Assembly: GCA_025463055.1 (NCBI GenBank)
Contig: JAOAPV010000129.1
Span: 1 to 64,000 of the forward strand
Source: Candidatus Acidiferrum typicum
GTDB lineage: Bacteria > Acidobacteriota > Terriglobia > Acidiferrales > UBA7541
DNA: 64,000 nucleotides
Direction: 5' to 3'
Part shown: positions 1-8,810 of the stretch, in pieces
Position numbering within the stretch: the first letter of the stretch is position 1
Layout: the number at the start of each line of letters is the position of its first letter
Made by a program: the position numbers and the translations under genes
Notes under the pieces: generated by a model
What the model was told of the DNA's origin: nothing
The model's input: the letters and a program-made list of their open reading frames with translations, nothing else
Database searches by the model: none

Positions 1-174
1 ACCGCCACCTCCTTCCACCTCCCCACCGAGCCCCTCTTCCTTCTTTTCGGCATCGACCAACTGATGGACATGGGCCGCACCGCCGTAAACGTCCTGGGCA
101 ACTGCCTGGCCACTGTAGTAATCGCCCGCTGGGAGCACGAATTCCCGACTAATCAAAAGCAAGTTGCAGCGTGA
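1..174 (+). CDS. Dicarboxylate/amino acid:cation symporter (DAACS), C-terminal fragment
   Basis: The first 57 codons in frame 1 are the end of a membrane symporter that begins before the window. They contain the helix-8 signature DMGRTAVNVLGN followed by ATVVIARWE. In the glutamate/aspartate transporter family (GltPh, DctA, GltP) the Asp, Arg and Asn of this signature line the substrate and sodium sites. Asp, Arg and the first Asn are kept here; the last position, an Asp in GltPh, is Asn. Substrate is likely a C4-dicarboxylate or acidic amino acid, taken up with Na+ or H+; the fragment cannot separate these. It ends 210 bases before the next gene. Confidence 0.85.
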   Translation, partial: TATSFHLPTEPLFLLFGIDQLMDMGRTAVNVLGNCLATVVIARWEHEFPTNQKQVAA

Positions 175-346
175 CACTGAATTGTTTTGGAGTGCGGCGC
201 TCTTGTTCACCCTGAGCCTCGAAGGGCCGTTTTCAGCCCTTAAACCCTTCTCCAATTGCATCGCCAGGTGCACCCCACGCATCCGATGTCTCTGGGCTCG
301 TTCGTGAACCCGCGTTATCTTTTTCCTTATTCTCTGGCGTCTAGAG

Positions 347-375
347 TTAGCTCTCTACAAAATCTACGGTACAAT
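347..375 (+). promoter_or_regulatory. Candidate promoter of the ABC-F gene
   Basis: A good -10 hexamer TACAAT (370-375) lies 17 bases after a weak -35 TTAGCT (347-352). The ATG follows only nine bases after the -10, with no clear Shine-Dalgarno sequence, so transcription would start at or just before the start codon and the mRNA could be leaderless. Sequence match only. Confidence 0.35.
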
Positions 376-384
376 TAGAAGCTT

Positions 385-2010
385 ATGCTTTCAGTCAATA
401 ACATATCCATGCGCTTCGGCCCCCGCATCCTTTTCGAGGATGTGACCTGCACCTTCATGGCTGGCCGACGCTACGCCGTGACCGGCCCCAATGGCGCCGG
501 CAAATCGACATTCATGAAAATCCTGACCGGTGAACTAGAGCCCACCAAAGGCTCCATCACCGCCCCGAAAAAAATGGGCGTTCTCCGCCAGGATCAATTC
601 GCCTTCGACGAATTTCGCGTAATCGATACCGTCGTAATGGGCAACAAAGTCCTCTGGGACGCATTGCAGGAACGCGACGCCCTCTACGCCAAGCCCCACG
701 AAGAACTCACCGACGCTGATGGCATGCGCCTCGGTGAACTCGAAGGTGTCGTCGGCGAAGAAGGCGGCTACACCGCGGAAGCGGACGCCGGCATTTTGCT
801 CGACGGCCTCGGCATCGAGAGCTCGCTGCAAGAGCGCAAAATGGGCGAATTGCAAGGCGGCCAGAAAGTTCGCGTACTACTCGCGCAAGCTCTTTTCGGC
901 AATCCCAGCGCTCAGCTCCTCTACGAGCCCACCAACCAACTCGACCTTTATTCGGTGCACTGGCTGCAGGATTATCTTCGCGAATACGAAGGCGTCTTGA
1001 TTGTCATCTCCCACGACCGCCACTTCCTCAACAGCGTCTGCACCCACACCGCCGACATCGACTACGAGACCATCATCATGTACATCGGCGGCTATGACGA
1101 CATGGTGGTCGCCAAGACCCACATTCGCTCCCGCATCGAATCCGAAAATTCCCAGCGCGAAAAGAAAATCGCCCAACTCAATGAATTCATCGCCCGCTTT
1201 TCCGCAGGCACCCGCTCGGCGCAAGCCACTTCGCGCAAGAAAGAAGTCGAGCGCCTGCAAACAACCGAGCTTGCCAGGTCCAACATTCAACGCCCCTACA
1301 TCCGTTTCGACATGAAGCGCGCTTCCGGTCGTCATCCGCTCGAGATCCGTAGCGTTGAAAAATCGTATGAGGATCTCAAGGTAATCCCGCGGTTCTCCGC
1401 CAGCGTAACGCGCGGCGAGAAAATCGCGCTAATGGGCCGCAACGGCACCGGCAAAACGACACTACTCAAATCCTTGGTCCGCAACGCAACCGGCTATATC
1501 GAAGACTCCGACCGCGAGTTTCCCATCGACGGCGGCGCGGTCGTCTGGGGGCACGAAGTCGCTGTCGGTTACTTCGCGCAAGATCACGGCGATTCCATCA
1601 CCAAGGGTATGACCGCGATCGACTGGCTCTGGCAGTTCGACCCCGCCGCCAATCAGCAGGAGCTTCGCGGTCTGATGGGGCAAATGCTTTTCAGCGGCGA
1701 CGACGCCCTCAAGCCCACCAAAGCTCTCTCCGGCGGCGAATCCGCCAGGCTAATCTTCTGCAAGCTAATGCTGCAGAAACCCAATTTCTTAATCCTCGAT
1801 GAGCCGACAAACCATCTCGATTTGGAATCCATCAACGCGCTAAACATCGCGCTGCAAAAATACGACGGCAGCGTCCTCCTCGTAACTCACGACCACGACG
1901 TAATCGACGAAGTCGCCACCCGCATCTGGCATTTCAAAGACGGCAAAATCGAAGACTTTAAGGGCCCCTACGAAGAATACCTGGCCTACGCCCAAGAAAA
2001 AGCCTCTTGA
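385..2010 (+). CDS. ybiT: ABC-F family ATPase, YbiT type
   Basis: A soluble protein with two ATP-binding domains and no membrane segments, 541 residues. ABC-F proteins bind the ribosomal E site and act on translation. Domain 1 has Walker A GPNGAGKST (about 34-42), a signature read as LQGGQ (about 155) and an H-loop SHDRH. Domain 2 has Walker A GRNGTGKTT (about 351), LSGGE and the normal LDEPTNHLD (about 472). The linker includes the family's SAxxRxAxxR-like stretch (SAGTRSAQATSRKKE). The N-terminal half most resembles E. coli YbiT, which also lacks a canonical first signature. Odd: Walker B of domain 1 reads LLYEPTNQLD, with Tyr180 (codon 922-924, TAC) where Asp (GAC) is expected. A stop-proximal palindromic repeat follows five bases later. 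Confidence 0.9.
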   Translation: MLSVNNISMRFGPRILFEDVTCTFMAGRRYAVTGPNGAGKSTFMKILTGELEPTKGSITAPKKMGVLRQDQFAFDEFRVIDTVVMGNKVLWDALQERDALYAKPHEELTDADGMRLGELEGVVGEEGGYTAEADAGILLDGLGIESSLQERKMGELQGGQKVRVLLAQALFGNPSAQLLYEPTNQLDLYSVHWLQDYLREYEGVLIVISHDRHFLNSVCTHTADIDYETIIMYIGGYDDMVVAKTHIRSRIESENSQREKKIAQLNEFIARFSAGTRSAQATSRKKEVERLQTTELARSNIQRPYIRFDMKRASGRHPLEIRSVEKSYEDLKVIPRFSASVTRGEKIALMGRNGTGKTTLLKSLVRNATGYIEDSDREFPIDGGAVVWGHEVAVGYFAQDHGDSITKGMTAIDWLWQFDPAANQQELRGLMGQMLFSGDDALKPTKALSGGESARLIFCKLMLQKPNFLILDEPTNHLDLESINALNIALQKYDGSVLLVTHDHDVIDEVATRIWHFKDGKIEDFKGPYEEYLAYAQEKAS

Positions 2011-2014
2011 CCGT

Positions 2015-2044
2015 GTAGGGGCGCAGCACTGCTGCGCCCCAGCT
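2015..2044 (+). repeat. Palindromic 3'-end repeat, copy 1
   Basis: A 30-base element with perfect 11-base arms (GGGGCGCAGCA and its complement) around one base, flanked by GTA and AGCT. It starts five bases after the ABC-F stop. The same 30 bases recur at 6383-6412, and a near copy lies at 32349-32377 in the opposite orientation but again just after a stop codon. There is no U tract, so it is not a standard terminator. Confidence 0.8.
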
Positions 2045-2329
2045 ACTCGGGCCACAGCCGCAGTCGCAATCGGTTCCTCGTCTACAATCCTCAAAATCAC
2101 CGCCGCTCAACAAGCAGTAACCTCCGGCCGTCCAGAACATGACTTTGTTTTGACTTTCCTGTGACATTCCCCACGCATCGAAAAAGCTAAATTCATTTCC
2201 GCCGCGAGCATCGGCCTGCGCAACCTTCGGCACGCATCATGCCCGCGCTCAGGAAACCTGTTCCAGTAGCTCATCGCGCCACCATTTTTGCCGCGCTGAC
2301 CTAAATCTGATTTCGGAGGTAACTCATTT
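2045..2329. other. Intergenic stretch before the TIGR03118 gene
   Basis: No gene is supported here; the open frames on both strands have no family resemblance. The only feature seen is the ribosome binding site GGAGG near 2315, which fixes the start of the next gene. Confidence 0.6.
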
Positions 2330-3610
2330 ATGCAGCATCTCTTGAAGTGCGCAAAGGTCTCATCTGCCCTTGCGTTGGCAGTCTTCGCTCTTCCCAACAT
2401 CACGCCCGGGCAAAGCTCAACCAATTCCTCAACGTCGGAGCGGAGCGAGCGCGGACATTATATTCAAACGAACTTGGTCTCGGACCCTACCGGTTCAGTC
2501 GGCAAAGCGCCAGTTACCGACCCCAACCTGCTCAATCCCTGGGGACTCACTCGTTCTCCCAATGGCAGCCCTTGGTGGATTAGCAATAACAACTCCGGAA
2601 CCTCCACGCTGTACGCAATTTCCGGAACCCCCGCCACCGCAACCCCCACAAGTAACTTCGTAGCGGATCCTCATCCCGATTCCAACGGTAACGGGATCAA
2701 CAGCCCGTTCAATAATTTTGTTATGGTTCCGCCTCCTGGCTTCGCACCCGGCACCCAGTCCGCGCCGACCGGCATTGTCTTCAACGGCAGCCCCACTGAT
2801 TTTCTTTTGAACAAGGGTAAGCCCGCTGGCTTGCCCGCCCTCTTCATCTTTTCCACTGAGGACGGAACAATTTCCGGATGGAACCCCGGCGCCAACGTCG
2901 CCGCTGGTGCCACGCCTCCCTCGGTCAACGCCGTCCTCGAAGTCGATAACTCCGACAAGGGCTCGCGCAACAGCGCGGTCTACAAGGGCATGACCTCCGG
3001 CGAAATCGATGGCAAGAAAGTCCTCTACGTCGCAAACTTCCGGTCCGGCCGCGTCGAAGTCTACGATACCAATTTCCGCCCCGTGCATTTAAGCGAAGCA
3101 GCTTTCGATGACGACACCATTCCCCGCGATTTCGCTGCGTTCAACGTCCAGAACATCGGCGGAAGCATTTTCGTAACCTACGCCAAACAGGATGGGCCGC
3201 GCCACGATCCCGTCGCCGGCGATGGCTTTGGCTTCGTCGACATCTTCAGCACCAAGGGCGAATTCCAGGGCCGTCTCGAACACGGCGATTTCTTCAACGC
3301 GCCTTGGGGCGTGGTCTGGACACCCCGCGATTTCGGCGAGTTCAGCAACACCATTCTGGTCGGAAATTTCCGTAGCGGTTGGATTGCAGCTTTCAACGGC
3401 TTTAGCAAGAAATTCATCGACTTCGTCCGCAATCCGGATGGGTCTTTGGTGACCATTGGCGGCCTTTGGTCGCTTACCTTCGGTAACAACGGCGGTGCAG
3501 GCTCTTCGGATACTCTCTTCTTCACTGCCGGCGGCGCCGACGAACTGCACGGCCTGTTCGGCACGCTAACCCCGGTGCCCGCCGAGCTGGGCGAAGGCGA
3601 CGAAGAGTAG
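2330..3610 (+). CDS. TIGR03118 family secreted protein
   Basis: 426 residues with a Sec signal (MQHLLKCAKV... followed by a hydrophobic core and a cut near ITPGQS). The mature part opens with the typical family string YIQTNLVSD and then LLNPWGL, and contains the repeated blade-like segments seen in TIGR03118 proteins (SPNGSPWWISNNNSGTSTLY, GTISGWNP, NAPWGVVWTP, LFFTAGG). The family is expected to form a beta-propeller outside the cytoplasm; its role is unknown. The start is set by GGAGGT eight bases upstream. It is a single gene between an ABC-F ATPase and an ADOP permease, with no sign of coupling to either. Confidence 0.85.
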   Translation: MQHLLKCAKVSSALALAVFALPNITPGQSSTNSSTSERSERGHYIQTNLVSDPTGSVGKAPVTDPNLLNPWGLTRSPNGSPWWISNNNSGTSTLYAISGTPATATPTSNFVADPHPDSNGNGINSPFNNFVMVPPPGFAPGTQSAPTGIVFNGSPTDFLLNKGKPAGLPALFIFSTEDGTISGWNPGANVAAGATPPSVNAVLEVDNSDKGSRNSAVYKGMTSGEIDGKKVLYVANFRSGRVEVYDTNFRPVHLSEAAFDDDTIPRDFAAFNVQNIGGSIFVTYAKQDGPRHDPVAGDGFGFVDIFSTKGEFQGRLEHGDFFNAPWGVVWTPRDFGEFSNTILVGNFRSGWIAAFNGFSKKFIDFVRNPDGSLVTIGGLWSLTFGNNGGAGSSDTLFFTAGGADELHGLFGTLTPVPAELGEGDEE

Positions 3611-3886
3611 TTTGCCCAAGCGAGGCCTCCGTATAGCAATCGGCATCTGAGGCCTCGCATGTTCTTTTGAACTGGGTTTTTTGATTTATTCCGAATTGAT
3701 ATACCAGCACCTCGCCAATCCCGCGTCAGCACCACCCCTGCCAACTCCAAGCTCACTTTTCCGCATCAGACTCGTCATCATTCTCATGCGCCTCGCTCTT
3801 TCTCTTGGCGCGCTTGCATAAGGAACATCTAAGTGCCGGAGCACGTATAGCTTTCAGGTCTCTTCCACCCAATCAGGAGGCACGCT

Positions 3887-6325
3887 ATGGGCACGCTCGG
3901 CCAGGATATCCGCTTCGCACTCCGCAACCTCCGGAAAAGCCCATCTTTTGCCATAATCGCCGCCGTCACCCTCGCCCTCGGCATCGGCGCCTCCACCGCC
4001 ATCTTTAGCGTGATCGAAAATGTCTTGATGGAGCCGTTTCCGTACACCGACGCCACCCGCCTGGTCTCCGTCCAAATCCACGATACCGAGCAAAACCAGC
4101 CAGGCGGCCGCGGCGGCTTCTCCGGTCCCGAATTTCTCGATTATGTTGAGCAGAATCATGTCTTTGACCGCGTCATCGCCAACGACGGCCTCGACATTCT
4201 CTACCGCTCCGGCGAAGGCACCGAGCGCTTCGACGGCAACCTAATCACCCCAGGCACTTTTGAATTCCTGGGTATGCCCGCCTATCTCGGCCGCGTCGCG
4301 CGCCCCGCTGATTACGAGCCCGGCGCCCCGCCCGTCTTCGTAATGCGCTACAAAACCTGGATCACTCGCTTCAGCGCCGATCCCAAACTCATCGACAAAA
4401 CCTTTGTCCTCAACGGCACGCAGCGAACCCTCATCGGGGTCATGCCCCCGCGCTTCGGTTGGGGCGATGCCGATATGTGGATTCCCACCAAGCCCATCCG
4501 CGCCGCCGCACAATCCCGCAACGGATTCCCCCAGTTCTGGTTCTTGCTAGGCCACCTCAAGCCCGGCATTTCCATCCGCCAAGCCGAATCCGACCTGACC
4601 GTCGTCGCTAAAAATCTCGCCACCGTGTACCCCAAGGACTACCCGAAAAAGTTCAGCGTCCACATCGAAACGCTCACCGATCTCGTCGTCGGCCGCTTCC
4701 GCACCACCTTATACATTGTCCTCGGCGCTGTAGGTCTCCTGCTCCTCATCGGGTGCGGCAACGTCGCCAACTTGCTCCTCGCTCGCGCCACTACCCGGGA
4801 AAAAGAGTTCGCCATTCGCGCTGCACTCGGCGCAGGCCGCTGGCGCATCATCCGCCAACTCCTCGTCGAAAGCTTTCTCCTCGCCGTCAGCGGAGCCGTC
4901 CTCGGTGCCTTCCTCGCTTGGGGAGGCCTCAAGGCCCTTGTCGCCATCATCCCCAAGCAGATCATTCCCGCCGAAGCCGTCATTCGCCTCAACATCCCCG
5001 TCCTTCTCTTCACGCTCTGCGTCGCCGTGCTCACCGCCATCATTTTCGGCCTGGCACCCGCGCTCCAAGTCGTTCGCCGCGATCTCAACGATCCGCTCCG
5101 CGACAGCGGTAAAGGCACCAGCGGCGGCTCCGCGCATGGTCGCCTCCGCAACGTCGTAGTCGTCCTCGAAGTAGCTGTCTCGCTCACATTGCTAGTCGGC
5201 GCTGGCCTCCTAATGCGCAGCTTCGTAGCCCTCCGCGATGTTCACCTCGGCCTGCAGCCCGACCATATCTTCGTCGCGCGCCTTCCTCTTCCCGAAGACC
5301 GCTACAAAAGCGCCGACCAAGTCGCCGGCTTTTTCCGCCCGCTACTCAATCGCCTCAAAGCCGTTCCCGGCGTTCTTGAAGCTACCGAGACCAGTACGCT
5401 TCCGCCCTACGGCGGCATTCCCAGCGACATCGAAATCCCCGGCAAGACCCACGCCGAAAAATGGAACGCGCTCTTTCAGCTCTGCAGCGAAGGCTATTTC
5501 CCCGTCCTCAAAATCCAGTTCATCGACGGCCGCCCCTTCACCGAAGCCGAAGTGGAAGGGAAGCGCAAGCTCGCCGTCGTCAACCAAACCTTCGTGCACA
5601 AATATCTCGCCAAGGAAAACCCCATGGGCCAGCGCGTCCACATCGCGCAGCTCGAGCAATTTCCAGACAAGCTCGCCGATCCCTGGTTCGAGATCATCGG
5701 CGTAGTAGCCGACGTAAAGAACAACGGCTTGCAAGATCCCATACAGCCCGAAGTCTGGGTTCCTTACACCATGACCGGCTCCGGCGCGCGCGGTGTCCTC
5801 GTACGCACCGGTCCCGAGCCCATGACCCTGATGAATCCCATCCGCCAGGAAATCTGGGCCACGGACAGCAACGTTGCCCTCACCTTCACCGGCACGCTAG
5901 AAAGTTTCATCGCGTCTTTCTCGTACGCGGGGCCGCGCTTCGGCTTCCTGCTAATGACTGTTTTCGGCGTGATCGGCCTGATGCTAGTCACCATCGGCGT
6001 CTATAGTGTCCTGGCCTACACCACCGCCCGGCGCACGCACGAAATCGGCATACGCATGGCCCTTGGTGCAGAGAAAGGTCATGTACTCAGCCTCGTAATC
6101 CGCATGGGCCTCGGCCTCGTTGGCGGCGGTATCATCCTCGGCATAATCGCCAGCCTCGCCGTAGCCCGCGTGATCGCCACGCAACTCTGGGGCGTCTCCG
6201 CCTACGACCCAATCACGCTATCCTCCGTAGCCGCGCTCCTCCTAATCACCGGAATCGTAGCCTGCTGGGTCCCAGCCCGTCGCGCCTCCCGCGTCGACCC
6301 GCTCGTAGCCCTCCGCTACGAATAA
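3887..6325 (+). CDS. ADOP-type ABC transporter permease (MacB/FtsX-like)
   Basis: 812 residues. The N-terminus (IRFALRNLRKSPSFAIIAAV, then TLALGIGASTAIFSVIENVL) is the start of the MacB_PCD/FtsX duplicated permeases that are abundant in Acidobacteria (ADOP, acidobacterial duplicated orphan permease). One membrane segment near residue 20-45, a periplasmic domain to about 270, three segments at about 275-400, a second periplasmic domain, then three segments with the FtsX motif (YTTARRTHEIGIRMALGAE) and the C-terminal PARRASRVDPLVALRYE. An AGGAGG sits just before the ATG. No ATPase is next to it, as usual for ADOPs. Likely role: export or mechanotransmission of an unknown substrate together with a separately encoded ATPase. 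Confidence 0.92.
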   Translation: MGTLGQDIRFALRNLRKSPSFAIIAAVTLALGIGASTAIFSVIENVLMEPFPYTDATRLVSVQIHDTEQNQPGGRGGFSGPEFLDYVEQNHVFDRVIANDGLDILYRSGEGTERFDGNLITPGTFEFLGMPAYLGRVARPADYEPGAPPVFVMRYKTWITRFSADPKLIDKTFVLNGTQRTLIGVMPPRFGWGDADMWIPTKPIRAAAQSRNGFPQFWFLLGHLKPGISIRQAESDLTVVAKNLATVYPKDYPKKFSVHIETLTDLVVGRFRTTLYIVLGAVGLLLLIGCGNVANLLLARATTREKEFAIRAALGAGRWRIIRQLLVESFLLAVSGAVLGAFLAWGGLKALVAIIPKQIIPAEAVIRLNIPVLLFTLCVAVLTAIIFGLAPALQVVRRDLNDPLRDSGKGTSGGSAHGRLRNVVVVLEVAVSLTLLVGAGLLMRSFVALRDVHLGLQPDHIFVARLPLPEDRYKSADQVAGFFRPLLNRLKAVPGVLEATETSTLPPYGGIPSDIEIPGKTHAEKWNALFQLCSEGYFPVLKIQFIDGRPFTEAEVEGKRKLAVVNQTFVHKYLAKENPMGQRVHIAQLEQFPDKLADPWFEIIGVVADVKNNGLQDPIQPEVWVPYTMTGSGARGVLVRTGPEPMTLMNPIRQEIWATDSNVALTFTGTLESFIASFSYAGPRFGFLLMTVFGVIGLMLVTIGVYSVLAYTTARRTHEIGIRMALGAEKGHVLSLVIRMGLGLVGGGIILGIIASLAVARVIATQLWGVSAYDPITLSSVAALLLITGIVACWVPARRASRVDPLVALRYE

Positions 6326-6333
6326 TCCGTGTG

Positions 6334-6355
6334 GCACAGCCAATCGTGGCTGTGC
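6334..6355 (+). repeat. Hairpin after the ADOP permease gene
   Basis: Perfect 9-base arms (GCACAGCCA and TGGCTGTGC) around the loop ATCG, starting nine bases after the stop. No U tract follows, only GGGGG. It may slow 3' decay or terminate weakly. Confidence 0.55.
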
Positions 6356-6382
6356 GGGGGCACAACGTTACGTATTAACCGC

Positions 6383-6412
6383 GTAGGGGCGCAGCACTGC
6401 TGCGCCCCAGCT
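6383..6412 (+). repeat. Palindromic 3'-end repeat, copy 2
   Basis: Identical over 30 bases to 2015-2044, with the same orientation relative to the upstream gene. It lies 58 bases after the ADOP stop, downstream of another hairpin. Confidence 0.8.
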
Positions 6413-6532
6413 GGGCAAGTAGCTGCGTGTCACTGACTATTCGATTTTGCGAAACGTACGTCGGCCCACCCAATCGCCTCGGCTGAAGCAGATTGACACG
6501 TCCCATACAAACTAATAAATTTCAGCGCTGGA

Positions 6533-6892
6533 ATGATTCGCGCGCTGTCCTCCTCAAAAATACTCATCCCGTTATTCGCGCTTACCGCGATGTCAGCAGT
6601 CGGGTTATCGCTTCTTGCGATCCGTCATCGCGAACCTTCTGCGTTGACGCACCTGCTTTGGGCTTGGGGATTCAGCCTAATCTTAGTTTGCTGGGTACGG
6701 GTGGACGCGCGGGCGCGCGGCTACGTTCCGCCTTTTGATTTCGATGCCTTTATCTTCTTCGGCTGGCCATTCGTGGTCCCCTATTACTTGTACCGAACTC
6801 GTCGCGCGAGAGGACTTCTCTCTGGCTTAGGCATTTGCACCCTGTACTTTGTGCCAGATGTGGCAGCGCAAATCATTCGCCTGACCCGGTAG
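6533..6892 (+). CDS. Small hypothetical membrane protein
   Basis: 119 residues, not recognised. It has hydrophobic segments at about 10-27 (ILIPLFALTAMSAVGLSLLA), 38-55 (LLWAWGFSLILVCWV), 68-85 (FIFFGWPFVVPYYLY) and 93-112, joined by short basic loops, so it should be an integral inner-membrane protein. The segment FGWPFVVPYYLYRTR resembles small acidobacterial membrane proteins of unknown role. It begins ATG with no strong ribosome site and ends 50 bases before the antiporter start. Confidence 0.6.
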   Translation: MIRALSSSKILIPLFALTAMSAVGLSLLAIRHREPSALTHLLWAWGFSLILVCWVRVDARARGYVPPFDFDAFIFFGWPFVVPYYLYRTRRARGLLSGLGICTLYFVPDVAAQIIRLTR

Positions 6893-6942
6893 TCGCCTCC
6901 GCCCCTTTTCGCGTAACCTTACAAGCTCAAGGACCTTTCCCA

Positions 6943-8553
6943 ATGATGCAAAGCGGCGGAATCCACGCAGTCGAAATTGTCTTCCTCATCCTTCTTCTGT
7001 TCGTAGTGATCTTCGCCGCCTTAGCACGCAAACTCCAAACGCCCTATCCCATCGTTCTAGTCGTCGCCGGCCTTCTCCTCAGCTTCATCCCCGGCATTCC
7101 CAGAATTTCACTCAATCCCGACGTCATTTTTCTCGTCGTCCTGCCCCCGCTCCTCTACGCCGCCGCCTGGTTCACCTCTTGGCGCGATTTCAAATTCAAT
7201 TTGGTCAGCATTCTCCTCCTCGCCTTCGGACTTGTAAGCTTCACCGTGCTCGGCGTCGCCACAACCGCCGAATGGCTGTTCCGCGGCTTCGACTGGCGCC
7301 TCGGTTTCGTCCTGGGCGCCGTGGTCGCCACCACCGACGCGATCGCCGCCACTTCCATCGCCAAACGCGTCGGCCTCCCCCAGCGCATCGTGGACATTCT
7401 CGAAGGCGAAAGCCTCGTCAACGACGCCACGGGTCTCCTCGCGCTCGAATTCGCCATCGCCATGGTCGTCGAAGGTCGCACGCCCACCGTCGCACAAGGC
7501 GCCATCCGACTTACCTATTTAATCGCCATTGGAATCGGAATAGGCCTCGTCCTCGGCCTCGTTGTCGAATGGTTCGAGCGCCGCATCGACGACGCCCCCA
7601 TCGAAATCGTCGTCAGCATCCTCACACCCTACGCCGCATATCTCGCCGCTGAATCCGTACGCGCCTCCGGAGTCCTCGCCGTAGTTGCCTGCGGCCTGTA
7701 CCTCAGCCGCCAAAGCTCCGAATTTTTCTCAGCCAGCGTCAGGATGAAAACTTTGGCCGTCTGGGATTCTCTTACCTTCGCCGTCAACGGTCTGGTGTTC
7801 GTCCTGATCGGTCTGCAGCTTCCGCACGTCCTCGCCGGCATCCGCGGCTATAGCTTGCGAGAGTTGCTCCTGTACGGCGCGCTCTTCAGCGCCATCGTCA
7901 TCGTCCTGCGCCTGCTCTGGATGTTTCCCGCCACGAAGCTCTCCTATTTCATCCGTACACGAATTCTCGGCCAAACCTACGCCAAGCCCAACGCAAAGCA
8001 GATTTTTGTCGTCGGCTGGACCGGCATGCGCGGCGTCGTAGCCCTGGCCGCCGCCATCGCTCTTCCGGAATTTTTGCCCGATGCCAGCCCCTTCCCCCAC
8101 CGCAATCTCATTATCTTTCTCACCTTCTGCGTCATTCTCGTCACGCTAGTGCTGCAAGGCCTGACGCTGCCGCCGCTAATCCGCGCCCTCGGACTCGCAG
8201 GCAAAGGCGGCAACGAGGACGAAGAAGCAGAGGCCCGCCGCATCATCACCAGCACCGCGCTAAGCCATCTCGAAAGCGCCCGCGGCGAAGACTTGCAAGA
8301 TTTCGCCGCCGTCTACGACGATCTCTCTCGCCGGTACACTCGCCGCCTCGCCAGCCTGAGCAAAGAAGCCTCCGACGACAACGGCATGAGCAACCAAGAG
8401 CTCTCCCGCTACCGCAAAATCCTAGGCGAGCTCCTCCGCCTCGAACGTAAAACCGCCGTCCGCCTCCGCAACGAAGGCCGCATCAACGACGAAGTCCTAC
8501 GAAAAATCGAACACGAACTAGACCTAAGCGAAACCCGCCTAACCCTGAGCTAA
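6943..8553 (+). CDS. Na+/H+ antiporter, CPA1 family
   Basis: About 536 residues from the ATG at 6943 (a second ATG follows directly at 6946). The open frame extends further upstream but overlaps the preceding gene and has no membrane-protein character there. Twelve or so membrane segments fill residues 8-420. The antiporter core is clear: LPPLLYAAAW, then ATTDAIAATSIAKRVGLP with the conserved Asp, and ILEGESLVNDATG with the ND pair. Later GWTGMRGVVALAAAIALP matches the conserved arginine/glycine helix. A hydrophilic C-terminal tail of about 110 residues, rich in Glu, Arg and Lys, is likely cytoplasmic and regulatory. It exchanges Na+ (or K+) for H+ across the inner membrane. Confidence 0.92.
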   Translation: MMQSGGIHAVEIVFLILLLFVVIFAALARKLQTPYPIVLVVAGLLLSFIPGIPRISLNPDVIFLVVLPPLLYAAAWFTSWRDFKFNLVSILLLAFGLVSFTVLGVATTAEWLFRGFDWRLGFVLGAVVATTDAIAATSIAKRVGLPQRIVDILEGESLVNDATGLLALEFAIAMVVEGRTPTVAQGAIRLTYLIAIGIGIGLVLGLVVEWFERRIDDAPIEIVVSILTPYAAYLAAESVRASGVLAVVACGLYLSRQSSEFFSASVRMKTLAVWDSLTFAVNGLVFVLIGLQLPHVLAGIRGYSLRELLLYGALFSAIVIVLRLLWMFPATKLSYFIRTRILGQTYAKPNAKQIFVVGWTGMRGVVALAAAIALPEFLPDASPFPHRNLIIFLTFCVILVTLVLQGLTLPPLIRALGLAGKGGNEDEEAEARRIITSTALSHLESARGEDLQDFAAVYDDLSRRYTRRLASLSKEASDDNGMSNQELSRYRKILGELLRLERKTAVRLRNEGRINDEVLRKIEHELDLSETRLTLS

Positions 8554-8584
8554 TGTTGGACCCCAGCCACCATTCCCCGAAGGA

Positions 8585-8600
8585 GCACGGCGAGCCGTGC
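8585..8600 (+). repeat. Hairpin downstream of the antiporter gene
   Basis: Perfect 7-base arms GCACGGC/GCCGTGC around GA, 31 bases after the stop. No U tract. The rest of 8554-8810 holds nothing recognisable. Confidence 0.45.
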
Positions 8601-8810
8601 CCGCGCCGTGTAGGCGACCGACCCCCTTTTCCCGCAACCCCTTTGTATTCAAATTCATACAAATCCCCGCGGGTGTTGGGGGCCGCCCTGCCGTTCCGGC
8701 CCCAGGCAATGCGCCATCGCTGCGCCGCCTTTCCGCCCGTCCCAACAGTCTAATCCCTGCCGCTCCAATGAGCGGGTTCCGTCTGTGCGCTAAGCACGGG
8801 CCCTTTCACT

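Noticed and set aside
155-384. tRNA or small RNA before ybiT
   Set aside because: No cloverleaf, TTC loop or terminator was seen.
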